Below the pieces are notes generated by a model, which was not told the DNA's origin, did not search any database, and saw only the letters and a list, made by a program, of their open reading frames with translations. Of a stretch of DNA of 64,000 nucleotides, positions 1 through 10,061 are shown one piece after another. This DNA comes from Auanema rhodensis (taxonomy: Eukaryota > Nematoda > Chromadorea > Rhabditida > Rhabditidae). Within the stretch, counting starts at the first letter, position 1. Each line of letters opens with the position of its first letter. A program made the translations under genes and the position numbers. The stretch is taken from positions 9,434,501 to 9,498,500 of the forward strand of contig OZ059900.1 of the NCBI GenBank assembly GCA_964057225.1, read 5' to 3'.

Positions 1-31
1 ATCTTATATTTATTTTTTCCTCTTGTTTTAG

Positions 32-2209
32 AACTGTGAGAATAAAAATGCCGGACATTTCTCCACTATTCTTCTGAACCGAAATCGTGATCGAAAGATA
101 CAAGTATGATTTTCTCATTCTTTTCAGAAATGCTTTTGCTTATTTTTGTATTTAGAATAAGCCTCACTTAACGTTCACCATCGAAATGAAAGATATCAAA
201 GAAATCAAGGGTAATTTTGAAAAAAAAATTATTTTAGTCTAAAATTTGTTTTTAAATTGTTAGAATATACTGGCTATCAAAATATACGTATATATCGTCA
301 ACTCAAAGATTGTTCACAAATCTATTTGACATACGCTCATGAAGAGCTCCTTTTTGAGCGTCAAATGGGATTTATTCATTTGGAATTTGAAATCATTAAA
401 CTCCTACTAAAAGTTTGTTTCGAATGTAAATATAAATGTTTCATTTCATTATTTTAAGAAAGGAGAAAAATATAATTATTCGAGAAATCATACTGTTCTC
501 AAAGCCCAAAAACATTTTACTCATATTTGGCAATACAACTGGTTGCTATCAACTTTAGACAGTTTGGTGGCGTTTTTCAATCTTTACCAATGTTTCACAT
601 TTCATATTTCTACACAACAGGTACATATTTAAGAAAATTTGATAAAAAAAGTCTTTCGTTAGAAAATTGACAATATTCGTAATGTGTCATCTCATCTTCT
701 CAATTCCTTCACGGAATCTTTCGGAACATACAATGTGTGCAGTCTTGTACAAGCAAATGAAAATGACACTAGGTATGCTTAATTCATTCATTTAATTAAC
801 AAAAGAGATTATTTAGAATGCGTTTTCATCCTATGAACTGGAATACAGCAAGACAAGCAAAAGCTCAGACTATCATGACAGGGGTTAGATGCAACTTTTA
901 CAACTATTCTCTATGTATTACTTGTAGATTGCTATCTCTAACCACATTCGTGAAAAGTATGGAATTCAATCAAATTGGTTTACTGAACGATTTTCTCAAC
1001 TTCCTGCTCCTTCTAATAAAATTCCAGAAGTTCCACAGTTTGTGATTGATTTTCTTGCTGAGAAATACAATGCAGCCAAGGATAAGGTTGACAAACTTAA
1101 ACAAATGAACTTGATCAAAACAAACATTCTAGGCTATATTGCATTTTATCTTGGAGCTATCAGCACAAAAAATTGGAAAAAATGAAATTGTACATGAATA
1201 CAATAATATAATTTCATCAGCTCGAGAAAAGAATAAGAAAAAGAAATGGGACTACAGTTCGAATGAAGAGCTTGCTGTGAAATATGGTTACGTAGAAGCT
1301 GTTCAATTTTGTTCCAAATTTGTACCAAAAATATAATCTTCATTTCTCAAAAATTTTATTTTAAGAACACTAGCTTTGGAAAGAAAAACTTTCAAACTTC
1401 TGAATTGGTTAAGCTTTCACCCTTCACTGCGCGCATTGCATTGTCAATTCTTTTTCGGACTCGTGTACAAGAAATACAATCTACTGTAAAAAAATGTTTA
1501 GTACAGTGCTTGATCAATGTAAAATGATATAGCTTTCAAATTAATATTCTCATCTATATCCATGTTTCAGGCTGAACAATTCTTTAAGGGAATCTTATAT
1601 GTCGGCGAAATAAAGCAGAAAAATCTGCCAGCTATCGATTTTCACATGTCTCCAGATAGTACGTGTGATTTACGTATAATTACATTTAATAATACTTGCT
1701 TATAGACTATGGTCCAGTAATTGGCTTAGTTAAGAGATCAGTTTGTGAGCCAGAATGCTTAACGGATTATAGCGATGCTTTTATAAAACTCTTTGAGCGT
1801 AACTACCGATACTATCATGAGCAAGGGACTGTACACTATAAGGATATCAATTATCGATATCAACTACCACAAACACTTCTCATGGCTATGCAATATGTGG
1901 AATTTCCTAAGAATGGAATAATTATGCCATACTCAAAATCAAGACATATACGCAAAAATTGGATGATACTTCCGATATATGGTGATCATCAAGTTTTTCA
2001 AGAAATTGCCTATCGCTACGAACGATATTTCATTGATTATGACACCGTAAGTTTTTAAAATATTGGAAAAAAAACGAAAAATAATTATTTTTCAGGATTA
2101 TAAAAATGATCTCTTCACGTACGATATGCCACTTTTTGAAATAATCATGAATTCTTATTTGGAAGAGGATGATCACATCGTACCATCTACAGCTTGTTTC
2201 ATGATCTAG
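32..2209 (+). CDS. 3' part of an unrecognised multi-exon gene
   Basis: Eleven or more exons can be joined in frame: 32-103, 156-210, 264-412, 459-620, 663-772, 817-883, 928-1086, 1133-1321, 1366-1518, 1571-1658, 1706-2046 and 2096-2209, with TAG at 2207. All introns begin GT and end AG and are 45-55 bases long, and codon phase is kept across each junction. The first exon follows an acceptor at 30-31, so the start codon lies outside the window. The product is over 500 residues, rich in Tyr, Lys and aromatic residues, without an obvious membrane segment in the visible part. I see no motif I can name (no kinase, phosphatase or protease signature). The exon at 1706-2046 is the best conserved-looking block, with several Tyr/Arg/His pairs. 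The gene model is well supported; the function is unknown. Confidence 0.7.
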
Positions 2210-3573
2210 TTGTTGAATGAGGCACACCTAATACAACTATCACACGTCAGTATTTATAATAATATAAAATCAGAAAAGCCAAAAAAAAAAAAGAATAATT
2301 AATCAAAACTTAATTGTCATAATTATATAATATTATATAATATATAATCTATAAATAATTATTTATATAATCAAAAAAAAAAGAAAAAAAAAAGAATAAT
2401 TAACTAAAACCTAATTGTCATACTTATATTATATAATATAAATAACCTTTTATATAATCAAAAAAAAAAAAAAACTTAACTGTCATATTTATGATATCTT
2501 GCATCCATTGTTTTGATTGAGCGCAATTATATCCAATTGTTCTACAAGGTATCGAGTAAACTATAACATACAAATGGACAAAAACTACCATATTGTATTC
2601 AGGAATTGATCGTTTTTCATGAATTATCAATTAATTAAGAATACTTTAACTAATTATAATAGTTAATGATGTAATATATTATATTGCTTTTTGAATATGT
2701 CTATGTTATAAGTTGAATCGGACTTTAGTTCAATTAATACAATTGAAACAATTCTTAACTATATTGTAATATTTCACATTTGATGTCATTTATTAACATA
2801 TACATATATTATATACCAAGTCATTTATTCGCACATATGTCCATAATAAAATAATATATTTAATCGAAATAAATATTGTATGCTATTCTATGTTGTTTTT
2901 TTATTTTCTGAATTTACAAACTGGAACAAGGAAAATTGCTATTCCACTTGAAAATTTTGGAACCAATTGAGAAAAAATTACTAATTATACATAATAAAGA
3001 TGACAATAAAAATAGTAAAAAAACCATTTGGTGGGCGTCTTTCAATGAAATATTATACTTGATGAGATGTATGGATATGATAAGTTGAGTTATTGGATAT
3101 CTGATGCTAATCTCGATTGAGAAGATACATAGGGAGTGTACTATAATCATAGGTTAGAATCAGTTTTGATGTTTTATCTCTATAAACGTATCTATATGAA
3201 AATAATAAATCTTACTCAAACTATCTGTTTGATATATGGTATAGAAAAACATTTGAATATATCTTATTTACTTACAAACAAACATTGGAATTTCTATTCA
3301 GTTCGCAAATTATGCAGAAAGCAGTATGTTCATGCATTATAATGCATATAAAAAACATATTTTACAAATATCAAGTTGGGTTATGGAAATGTATCTTTTT
3401 TTTGTTTTCGGCATGACCGATATATGATGAGCCAGATACCAGGTTATCCGTCATTTGTAAAAGACGTCCTTGGAAAAGGGGTTACATCGAAAGTGTCCAA
3501 CTATAGCAGTCGTCTTCAACTAGATCAGTGAGAGTATCTGACCCTATCTCGATATTCCGTAGACGTCCTGAAC
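2210..3573. other. AT-rich intergenic stretch
   Basis: No supported gene. The first 300 bases hold an A-rich imperfect tandem repeat (separate entry). The rest is AT-rich with only short random ORFs. The final 150 bases are less AT-biased and probably contain the promoter and leader of the next gene, but no clear TATA box is seen. Confidence 0.6.
2281..2480. repeat. Imperfect A-rich tandem repeat, about three units
   Basis: A unit consisting of a run of A, then AAGAATAATTAA, then an AACTTAATTGTCAT-like segment and TATATAAT recurs at about 2285, 2385 and, shortened, 2461. Spacing is about 80-110 bases. It sits just after the stop of the upstream gene. Confidence 0.6.
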
Positions 3574-5052
3574 ATGCTAGTCGTTTTACTTCTATCTACT
3601 ATAGCTATATGCTTAGGTAAATCTTAGAAATTAATTTAGAAACATAGTCGGTTGAAATGCTCAGTAATAAAACATATTTATAGCTTCACAGCCAACTTGT
3701 CCTAATGGACAATTCCCAAAACGGGATAATAATAATAAACTTGTTCAATGTCTTCCAGGTATGAAGTTTGATAATTATTTGTATAACTAAAAGCATTTTA
3801 GGATCTATGTTCAGTGACGCTTGTGGTTCTGATCACAAATGTTTCTTCTCCGGAATGAACTACATGTGCTGTCCTAGCAATGAACCATCTCCAACAAATC
3901 AGCCAACATGCCCTACTCCCTTAATGACAGTTTTGGGAAGTAGCGGTTTTCCATTAAAATGCAGTGCATTGACCAGGCGTTGTCCAAAGGTACAACAATC
4001 TTTTCGAATTAAACAATATTCCTGTTTAATGACCTGAGCTAGTAGTATAGCCAGATAGCAATCTGTTTTCAATGTCTCAATGCTTTTTTCCAATTTAGGA
4101 CAACATGTATTGTCTTGACGTTGGCTTAGATTTTATTTGTTGCGAGAAATCAAGTGAAACTACTACTGCTAAGCCCGCTACCACCGTATCAACGTTGATA
4201 TCCAACAATGGTCAACCCATCAAATTGAGAAAAGTTATCCGTAAAACACCTGGTACACATAATACTTCAATAAAAGCTATTTTAAACAAAAAATGAGTTT
4301 CAGCATGTCCTAAGAATACTTTGGGTGTAATTGGCGAAACCGGAGGACCATTACGCTGTAATACAGATGAGGAATGCGGAGGGGTAACTAAGCATTTTAT
4401 CATAGTATCCCATTCATTTCGATATTTTAGCCTAGTCAGTTCTGCTTCGGAAAATCAAAACGTATATGCTGCGAAAAAATTCTTACTCTCGAAGAAATTG
4501 TCCATGTCAAAGAGAAAGTTTCTGACCAAGAGTTAAAGAAGGTCAAACCGTCGAGCGAATCTTTGATCAATAAAAAAATAACTATTAAGAGTCATCGCAT
4601 CAGCGAAACTCGTGAGTATATACATACCAACGTTTCTATAGTTTTAAACAAAATGTGTAATTGCTTCAGGCACAATCGTTGACAGATCTCCTGTTCTCGA
4701 AGATGAAACACCAGCTCCTCTCATTGTTTTCACCACAACAGTTCCAACCACAACCACAACTAAATTACCAGTAATCTTGAGAGTATTGATTAATAAGATT
4801 AAATTATCTGTTTCAGGTTCGAACAAGAACTCCAACTCGTGTTGCTAGCAGACGCTTGAATGGTGTTCGAAATCTTTCAGAAGAGGTATGCTATCAATCT
4901 TTAATATCTTATAAACATAGAATGATTTTGAGGATAAGCGTTCTATGACTCAACAACTATTGATGGAACAAATCCGAAATGGATGGCCTTATGATGATCG
5001 TTTCTACCGACCAGCAGAACCAACCAATGCTGAAAACAACATTAGACTATAG
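3574..5052 (+). CDS. Secreted cysteine-rich protein with three lustrin-type repeats
   Basis: Exons 3574-3616, 3684-3758, 3802-3989, 4099-4252, 4304-4383, 4431-4611, 4670-4770, 4817-4885 and 4921-5052 join in frame to a TAG at 5050. The first exon encodes a classic signal peptide (ATG CTA GTC GTT, then a Leu/Ile-rich core), so the protein is exported. Three cysteine-rich modules follow, each of the form CP-(GQF or similar)-C-C-C-FICC or MCCP. This is the nematode lustrin-type cysteine-rich repeat. The third ends in the motif KSKRICCE. A Thr/Pro-rich linker ([13 protein letters not shown]) and a charged, unstructured tail follow. Such proteins are extracellular or cuticle-associated; no enzymatic role is implied. 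The chosen donor after CCTG at 4252 is inferred from phase, because the ORF otherwise runs to a stop before the next acceptor. Confidence 0.75.
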
Positions 5053-5232
5053 AAATGTTCTTGGAACGTATCTTGATCTAAATATCTTCATAACTTCATT
5101 TAATGAAATGTAAATATTAATAATATGAAATTTTTATACTATATTCTGGTATTTATGCAATTATTGATATTTGATGCAATCAGAGAAAAAGCTGCGAATA
5201 TAAGTCTTCAGCAATCATAATCTATATCACAA

Positions 5233-5531
5233 TTATGGTTTCTTATTTTCAAAATTGTATTCCACACTTGAGCAGTACAGTAATATCTCGTAGTAGAGAA
5301 AGCCAAACAGCATTGATACAGCACATATATTAATTGTTACAATCCATGGTGTGTAGTACTCAGCTGAATCATTGAAAACCTGAACATTTGATATTTATTG
5401 ATATTTGTTGAAAATATGAGTGTGTGGGGGATATGAGTAATACTTACTTTAGTAGCAATAATAAAGATCAGAAATAGAATAGCCAGCATGGCTAGACATA
5501 TACGAAATAGAAGCACCTTTCGTTCAGGCAT
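5233..5531 (-). CDS. Small two-pass membrane protein
   Basis: On the minus strand, an ATG at 5531 opens MPERKVLLFR and then a strongly hydrophobic segment ending IIATK. An intron (donor about 5447, acceptor about 5381) joins it to VFNDSAEYYTPW and a second hydrophobic helix, ending ENKKP and TAA at 5233-5235. The product is about 75 residues with two predicted transmembrane helices and a short extracellular or lumenal loop between them. An in-frame ATG at 5573 could add 14 residues, but the sequence 5533-5567 looks like a 5' UTR intron (GTTTGTG to CAG), so the shorter start is preferred. Function unknown. Confidence 0.6.
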
Positions 5532-5573
5532 GGCAAACACTAACTGATTTGACAATTCATATTTTTTTCTCAC

Positions 5574-6096
5574 AAACCTTTGACGGAGCGAAATGCAAAT
5601 TCAAAACATTCCCGTGAAAGCGTTGAAAAGTCGGTGAAAGAGGAGAAATGAATGTGACTCATTGCCTAAGTTTATAAAATTGCGCCAAGTTTGTCGTTTT
5701 GTTGTTGAAACATATGAATTATGAAAACTATTCAAATCTTACATGAAATGAGTCAATTAACTACTCTTCAAAAGTATTTAAAATACGAAATGATTGATGT
5801 TTGAAAGGCTATAGACGGATGATCGGTCCTTCAATTGCTTAATGAAACTTAATGAACTATTCAATAAAGTAATCAACTCAAAGTGAGCAATAACTCGGAG
5901 AAAAAAATTGAAAATGAAATAAAAATAAGAATAAGTTTGAATATAATGCGGAAAGATTCTCAATGGAGAGAATTTAATGTTTTCACTTTCTAAACTCAAA
6001 TGAATAAGTTCACTGAAGAAAAAATGTTTGTAGATGCATCATAGTCAGAATCAAATAGATTTGTGCCCCTGTGCCAAAGTGTTGAAATTCATAAAG
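5574..6096. other. Intergenic stretch
   Basis: About 520 bases with no supported gene. It lies between the small membrane-protein gene and the 3' end of the left collagen gene. It probably carries the promoter of the former (transcribed leftward). Confidence 0.5.
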
Positions 6097-6132
6097 CATA
6101 TAAGATTGAAATGTTTATTTGAGATGTGAGAT

Positions 6133-7180
6133 TTAGCGTCTGGTTCCGTCTTCGAAGAAGACTCCTCCGTCGATAGCGCAGTACTTGGGGCAAATTCCCT
6201 TCTCTCCTGGTCCTCCTGGTTGTCCAGCTTGTCCTGGAGTTCCTGGGTTACCGTCTGGTCCTGGGCTTCCTGGTTGTCCATTTGGTCCCTTTGGTCCAGC
6301 TTGTCCTAAAAATCTCTATTATATTAGTTCTGGAAAGCAAGTCTAACCAGGTTGTCCATCTTGTCCTGGTTGTCCTGGTTGTCCGGATGGTCCTGGTGGT
6401 CCTTGTGGTCCAGCTGGTCCTGGTGGTCCTGGGACTGGGTACTCATTTGGAGCATCTTGTCCTGGTTGTCCTGGTTGTCCTGGAGCTCCTGGTGATCCTG
6501 ATGGTCCTGGTGGTCCCTTTGGTCCTGGATGTCCTGGAAGAGCAAATCCGCCATCTTGTCCTGGGTTTCCTGGAATTCCGGCATCTCCAGCTGGTCCTGG
6601 AGCTCCTGGTGGTCCTGGTGGTCCAGCAGGGCATGGCTTGCATGGTGGAGGAGTGATTGGATTGCATGGAGTCTGAGATGGCTTTCCTGGGTTTCCTGGC
6701 ATTCCTGGGGCTCCTGGTCTTCCTGGAGTTCCTGGTCTTCCTGGAGTTCCAGCTGGACCTTGTGGTCCTGGAAGACAGCAAGCATTGCAGTTTCCTGGCT
6801 TTACATATCCATTTCTTCCACCACGTGGAGGGTCTTGTTGAACTCCTTCATCGACTTCATATCCTGCTTGGCGAGCAGTTCTGTTTCTTGGAGCATCTTT
6901 CAAATGATTGACTTCAGTCCAAATATCCTTAGCAGAAGACTAAAAGAGAAAATATTAATAAACAATGTATATGAAGAAGTCGAAAAAGAAGAAAATGAAG
7001 GAAAGCACTTACTTTGCAGAACTGAATTTCTCTGTTCATTGATCTCTTTACATGGTACACATAGTTATGAACCATAGGAAGAGTTACACATATTGAAAGT
7101 ACTGCAACAAGTGAGAATGCTACAGCAGCATATGATACAAAGCGATAAGCTTTAATGCGATGACCAAGATCGTAAGACAT
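6133..7180 (-). CDS. Cuticle collagen (left copy)
   Basis: Three exons on the minus strand: 7013-7180, 6348-6939 and 6133-6305 (TAA at 6133-6135). The protein starts [14 protein letters not shown] and has one hydrophobic N-terminal helix (signal anchor). A basic processing site of the subtilisin type (RNRTAR) comes next, then a cysteine pair (CNACC), Gly-X-Y blocks broken by short Cys-containing gaps (CKPC), and the C-terminal signature [16 protein letters not shown]. This layout is that of C. elegans exoskeleton collagens: the cysteines flank triple-helix blocks and form interchain disulphides in the moulted cuticle. It is about 310 residues long, normal for the family. It differs from the right copy only at the extreme N-terminus (SYDL against SNEDL). 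A TATA box lies 34 bases upstream. Confidence 0.93.
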
Positions 7181-7213
7181 GATGCCCTTGGTTTGCTTTG
7201 AAGTTATTGCCTT

Positions 7214-7222
7214 CTTTATATA
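7214..7222 (-). promoter_or_regulatory. TATA box, left collagen
   Basis: TATATAAAG on the minus strand, 34 bases before the ATG at 7180. It has the same sequence as the box of the right copy. Confidence 0.65.
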
Positions 7223-7614
7223 AGATTTTCAAATACGGAAGAAACTTAAATGAAACTTAAAATAGTGAGAAAGCTATCATGTGTAATTATTTTTATAGTT
7301 GGGTAATTAAAAGAGAAAATCAAAAGCATAGTTTAATGTTTAATTAAATACTAAATGAATATATCTTTTCAGATCCCATGCTCATCCATCAAAAAAAACT
7401 AAAAGTTGTACTGAATTGTTACCATATGTAATAAAACTTTAATATCTTCTGTTTCATATTTAAATCTTGTTTTTTACATAATCGAAACAAAAACTTTATA
7501 TAGATTTCGATACTCTTTGCAACATTGAACCTCTACAACAGGTAGTGAAGGAGAAACAAACAAACATTGTAGTGAAAACAGTTTTCCACACAGTTTTCCC
7601 ATGAAAATGACGGG

Positions 7615-7623
7615 TATATAAAG
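7615..7623 (+). promoter_or_regulatory. TATA box, right collagen
   Basis: TATATAAAG on the plus strand, 35 bases before the ATG at 7658. Confidence 0.65.
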
Positions 7624-7657
7624 ACTTTGAAACTATTATGCAACAGCAGACTAAATC

Positions 7658-8709
7658 ATGTCTAACGAAGATCTTGGTCATCGCATTAAAGCTTATCGCT
7701 TTGTATCATATGCTGCTGTAGCATTCTCACTTGTTGCAGTACTTTCAATATGTGTAACTCTTCCTATGGTTCATAACTATGTGTACCATGTAAAGAGATC
7801 AATGAACAGAGAAATTCAGTTCTGCAAAGTAAGTGCTTTCCTTCATTTTCTTCTTTTTTCGACTTCTTCATATACATTGTTTATTAATATTTTCTCTTTT
7901 AGTCTTCTGCTAAGGATATTTGGACTGAAGTCAATCATTTGAAAGATGCTCCAAGAAACAGAACTGCTCGCCAAGCAGGATATGAAGTCGATGAAGGAGT
8001 TCAACAAGACCCTCCACGTGGTGGAAGAAATGGATATGTAAAGCCAGGAAACTGCAATGCTTGCTGTCTTCCAGGACCACAAGGTCCAGCTGGAACTCCA
8101 GGAAGACCAGGAACTCCAGGAAGACCAGGAGCCCCAGGAATGCCAGGAAACCCAGGAAAGCCATCTCAGACTCCATGCAATCCAATCACTCCTCCACCAT
8201 GCAAGCCATGCCCTGCTGGACCACCAGGACCACCAGGAGCTCCAGGACCAGCTGGAGATGCCGGAATTCCAGGAAACCCAGGACAAGATGGCGGATTTGC
8301 TCTTCCAGGACATCCAGGACCAAAGGGACCACCAGGACCATCAGGATCACCAGGAGCTCCAGGACAACCAGGACAACCAGGACAAGATGCTCCAAATGAG
8401 TACCCAGTCCCAGGACCACCAGGACCAGCTGGACCACAAGGACCACCAGGACCATCCGGACAACCAGGACAACCAGGACAAGATGGACAACCTGGTTAGA
8501 CTTGCTTTCCAGAACTAAGATAATAGAGATTTTTAGGACAAGCTGGACCAAAGGGACCAAATGGACAACCAGGAAGCCCAGGACCAGACGGTAACCCAGG
8601 AACTCCAGGACAAGCTGGACAACCAGGAGGACCAGGAGAGAAGGGAATTTGCCCCAAGTACTGCGCTATCGACGGAGGAGTCTTCTTCGAAGACGGAACC
8701 AGACGCTAA
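7658..8709 (+). CDS. Cuticle collagen (right copy)
   Basis: Exons 7658-7828, 7903-8494 and 8537-8709. The protein starts [15 protein letters not shown] and then matches the left copy residue for residue: signal-anchor helix, RNRTAR processing site, CNACC pair, two Gly-X-Y regions with proline-rich triplets (GPP, GAP, GQP), a CKPC gap, and the [16 protein letters not shown] end. Secreted structural protein of the cuticle. An AATAAA signal lies 13 bases after the stop. The identical last intron and 3' UTR against the left copy mean recent duplication or ongoing gene conversion, not simply protein-level constraint. Confidence 0.93.
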
Positions 8710-8745
8710 ATCTCACATCTCAAATAAACATTTCAATCTTATATG

Positions 8746-10061
8746 TACTTTCATGTGGTTACTGTTTCAAAATTATCGTGATCGACCAAATTCTCGGAAA
8801 ACTTAAAGTTTTTGAATAAGATTAATTGCTGAATGCGTTCTAATCGTAGCATTATGACTTTTTTGGCGATAATCATAAAAAAAGGCATTTTATTGAAGAT
8901 TCTATGAGCAGTTAAGACACATTCTTATCACGTTGGTTTCATCAGTAAAAAAAGTTCCCGGTACAATTGGCTATATGCCGCTTCTTTATCTAGGATAAAA
9001 TCAACTGAATGCCGATGATGCAATATTAGTAGGCCACAAGTAGAAACGAATAGAAATCTAATGCTAGATTAATCGATCATTCAATCTAGATAAAAAGAAA
9101 GGTCATTTCTTTTCGGGATCCCTTCAGTCGTCAATTCGTTCCGTTCAAGGTGACGAGACGTCCATTCACTCTTCATTCCGCATTTACATTGCTAACTCTC
9201 GTGGTTTTACAGTCATAGCATCCGCGACCTATATTTACGTCAACGCGACTTTTGCGAACATTTTCCAATTCGTTATTTTCACAGATCTTCTTATTCATTT
9301 ACTTTTCATGAATAATTTTTCTCTAGATGAAATAAACTTTTGTTTATACAATAAATTAGTTCGAAACTGTTTAAGTTGAATTGAATTTATTCATTCACAA
9401 AACTTATCGAAATCATTTTCAGTTATTCGCCCTCATATGACACCATTTTCAGAAAGTAATTGCTCTTATTATCACCTAACCTTGAAACGTGATAAACTCA
9501 TCTGAATTGAATATAAATTCAAAAGAGATGATTTTCAACTATCATGAAACATTTTTCGCGTCAAAACACTTATTTTAGTTGAAATTCCAAGTAAAATAGT
9601 ATTTTTTCTCATAGCACAGCACTACCCCAAATATCATTGTCATTTGATTTCCACTAGTTTATCAATTATATTGGCATCATAAAAAATGTACCTGACCTAC
9701 AAAATTTCACAGAAATGCAACATTATTGTCAGACAGTTGGATAGTTTCATATCTTTGAGTTTTTTATCCAACATTTTGCGAAATATATACTTGAAATATC
9801 AAATAAATATAACTGAAATATTTTATTTTGATCCATTTCCTTTATAAAATATACAAACCTATTTCTGTCTGCAAATAATTTAGAGATTCTATTACTCTCA
9901 GAGTTCTTTTAACAATTTGTCCTTGACAATCACGCCTGCCCTCCACGCATCCAGCAAATATTCATTCGACCTATCTGACCTTTTTATATAACGATTTCTT
10001 GCATATGAACGATATTTCAATCAAAATGACCTTCTTTTCAGATTTTCGGACATCAAACAGT
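8746..10061. other. Intergenic region and fatty acid synthase promoter
   Basis: No gene seen in 1.3 kb. The segment 9120-9290 is distinctly less AT-biased and carries TTCAAGGTGACG, a nuclear-receptor-like half site. About 130 bases before the ATG is ATCACGCCTGCCC, loosely like a sterol regulatory element. A strong acceptor (CTTCTTTTCAG, ending about 10041) lies 20 bases before the ATG at 10062. This is the usual place for spliced-leader addition in nematodes. Confidence 0.5.

Larger units (their letters stand above)
7181..7657. promoter_or_regulatory. Shared divergent promoter between the two collagens
   Basis: The 477-base centre of the inverted repeat. It is unique sequence, not mirrored, and must drive both collagens in opposite directions. 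It has a TATA box near each end (7214-7222 minus, 7615-7623 plus) and a short direct repeat of CAGTTTTCC at about 7580-7600. Because the coding arms are identical but this centre is not, the two copies may differ mainly in timing or tissue of expression (inference). Confidence 0.6.
6097..8745. repeat. Large inverted repeat containing two collagen genes
   Basis: The left arm is about 6097-7171 and the right arm about 7670-8745, each about 1,075 bases, around a 0.5 kb unique centre. Mirror positions add to 14,842 throughout the exon 2 and exon 3 region, and the last intron is identical in both arms. One T insertion in the first intron of the right arm shifts the sum by one. Identity starts abruptly a few codons after each ATG and ends abruptly 36 bases after each stop, just past the shared AATAAA polyadenylation signal. 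The flanks and the central promoters are not alike. Confidence 0.9.

Noticed and set aside
6282-6903. Long open frames on both strands and all frames over the collagens
   Set aside because: They are shadows of Gly-X-Y repeat coding (periodic codons leave other frames open). Only one frame gives the collagen pattern, processing site and C-terminal signature.
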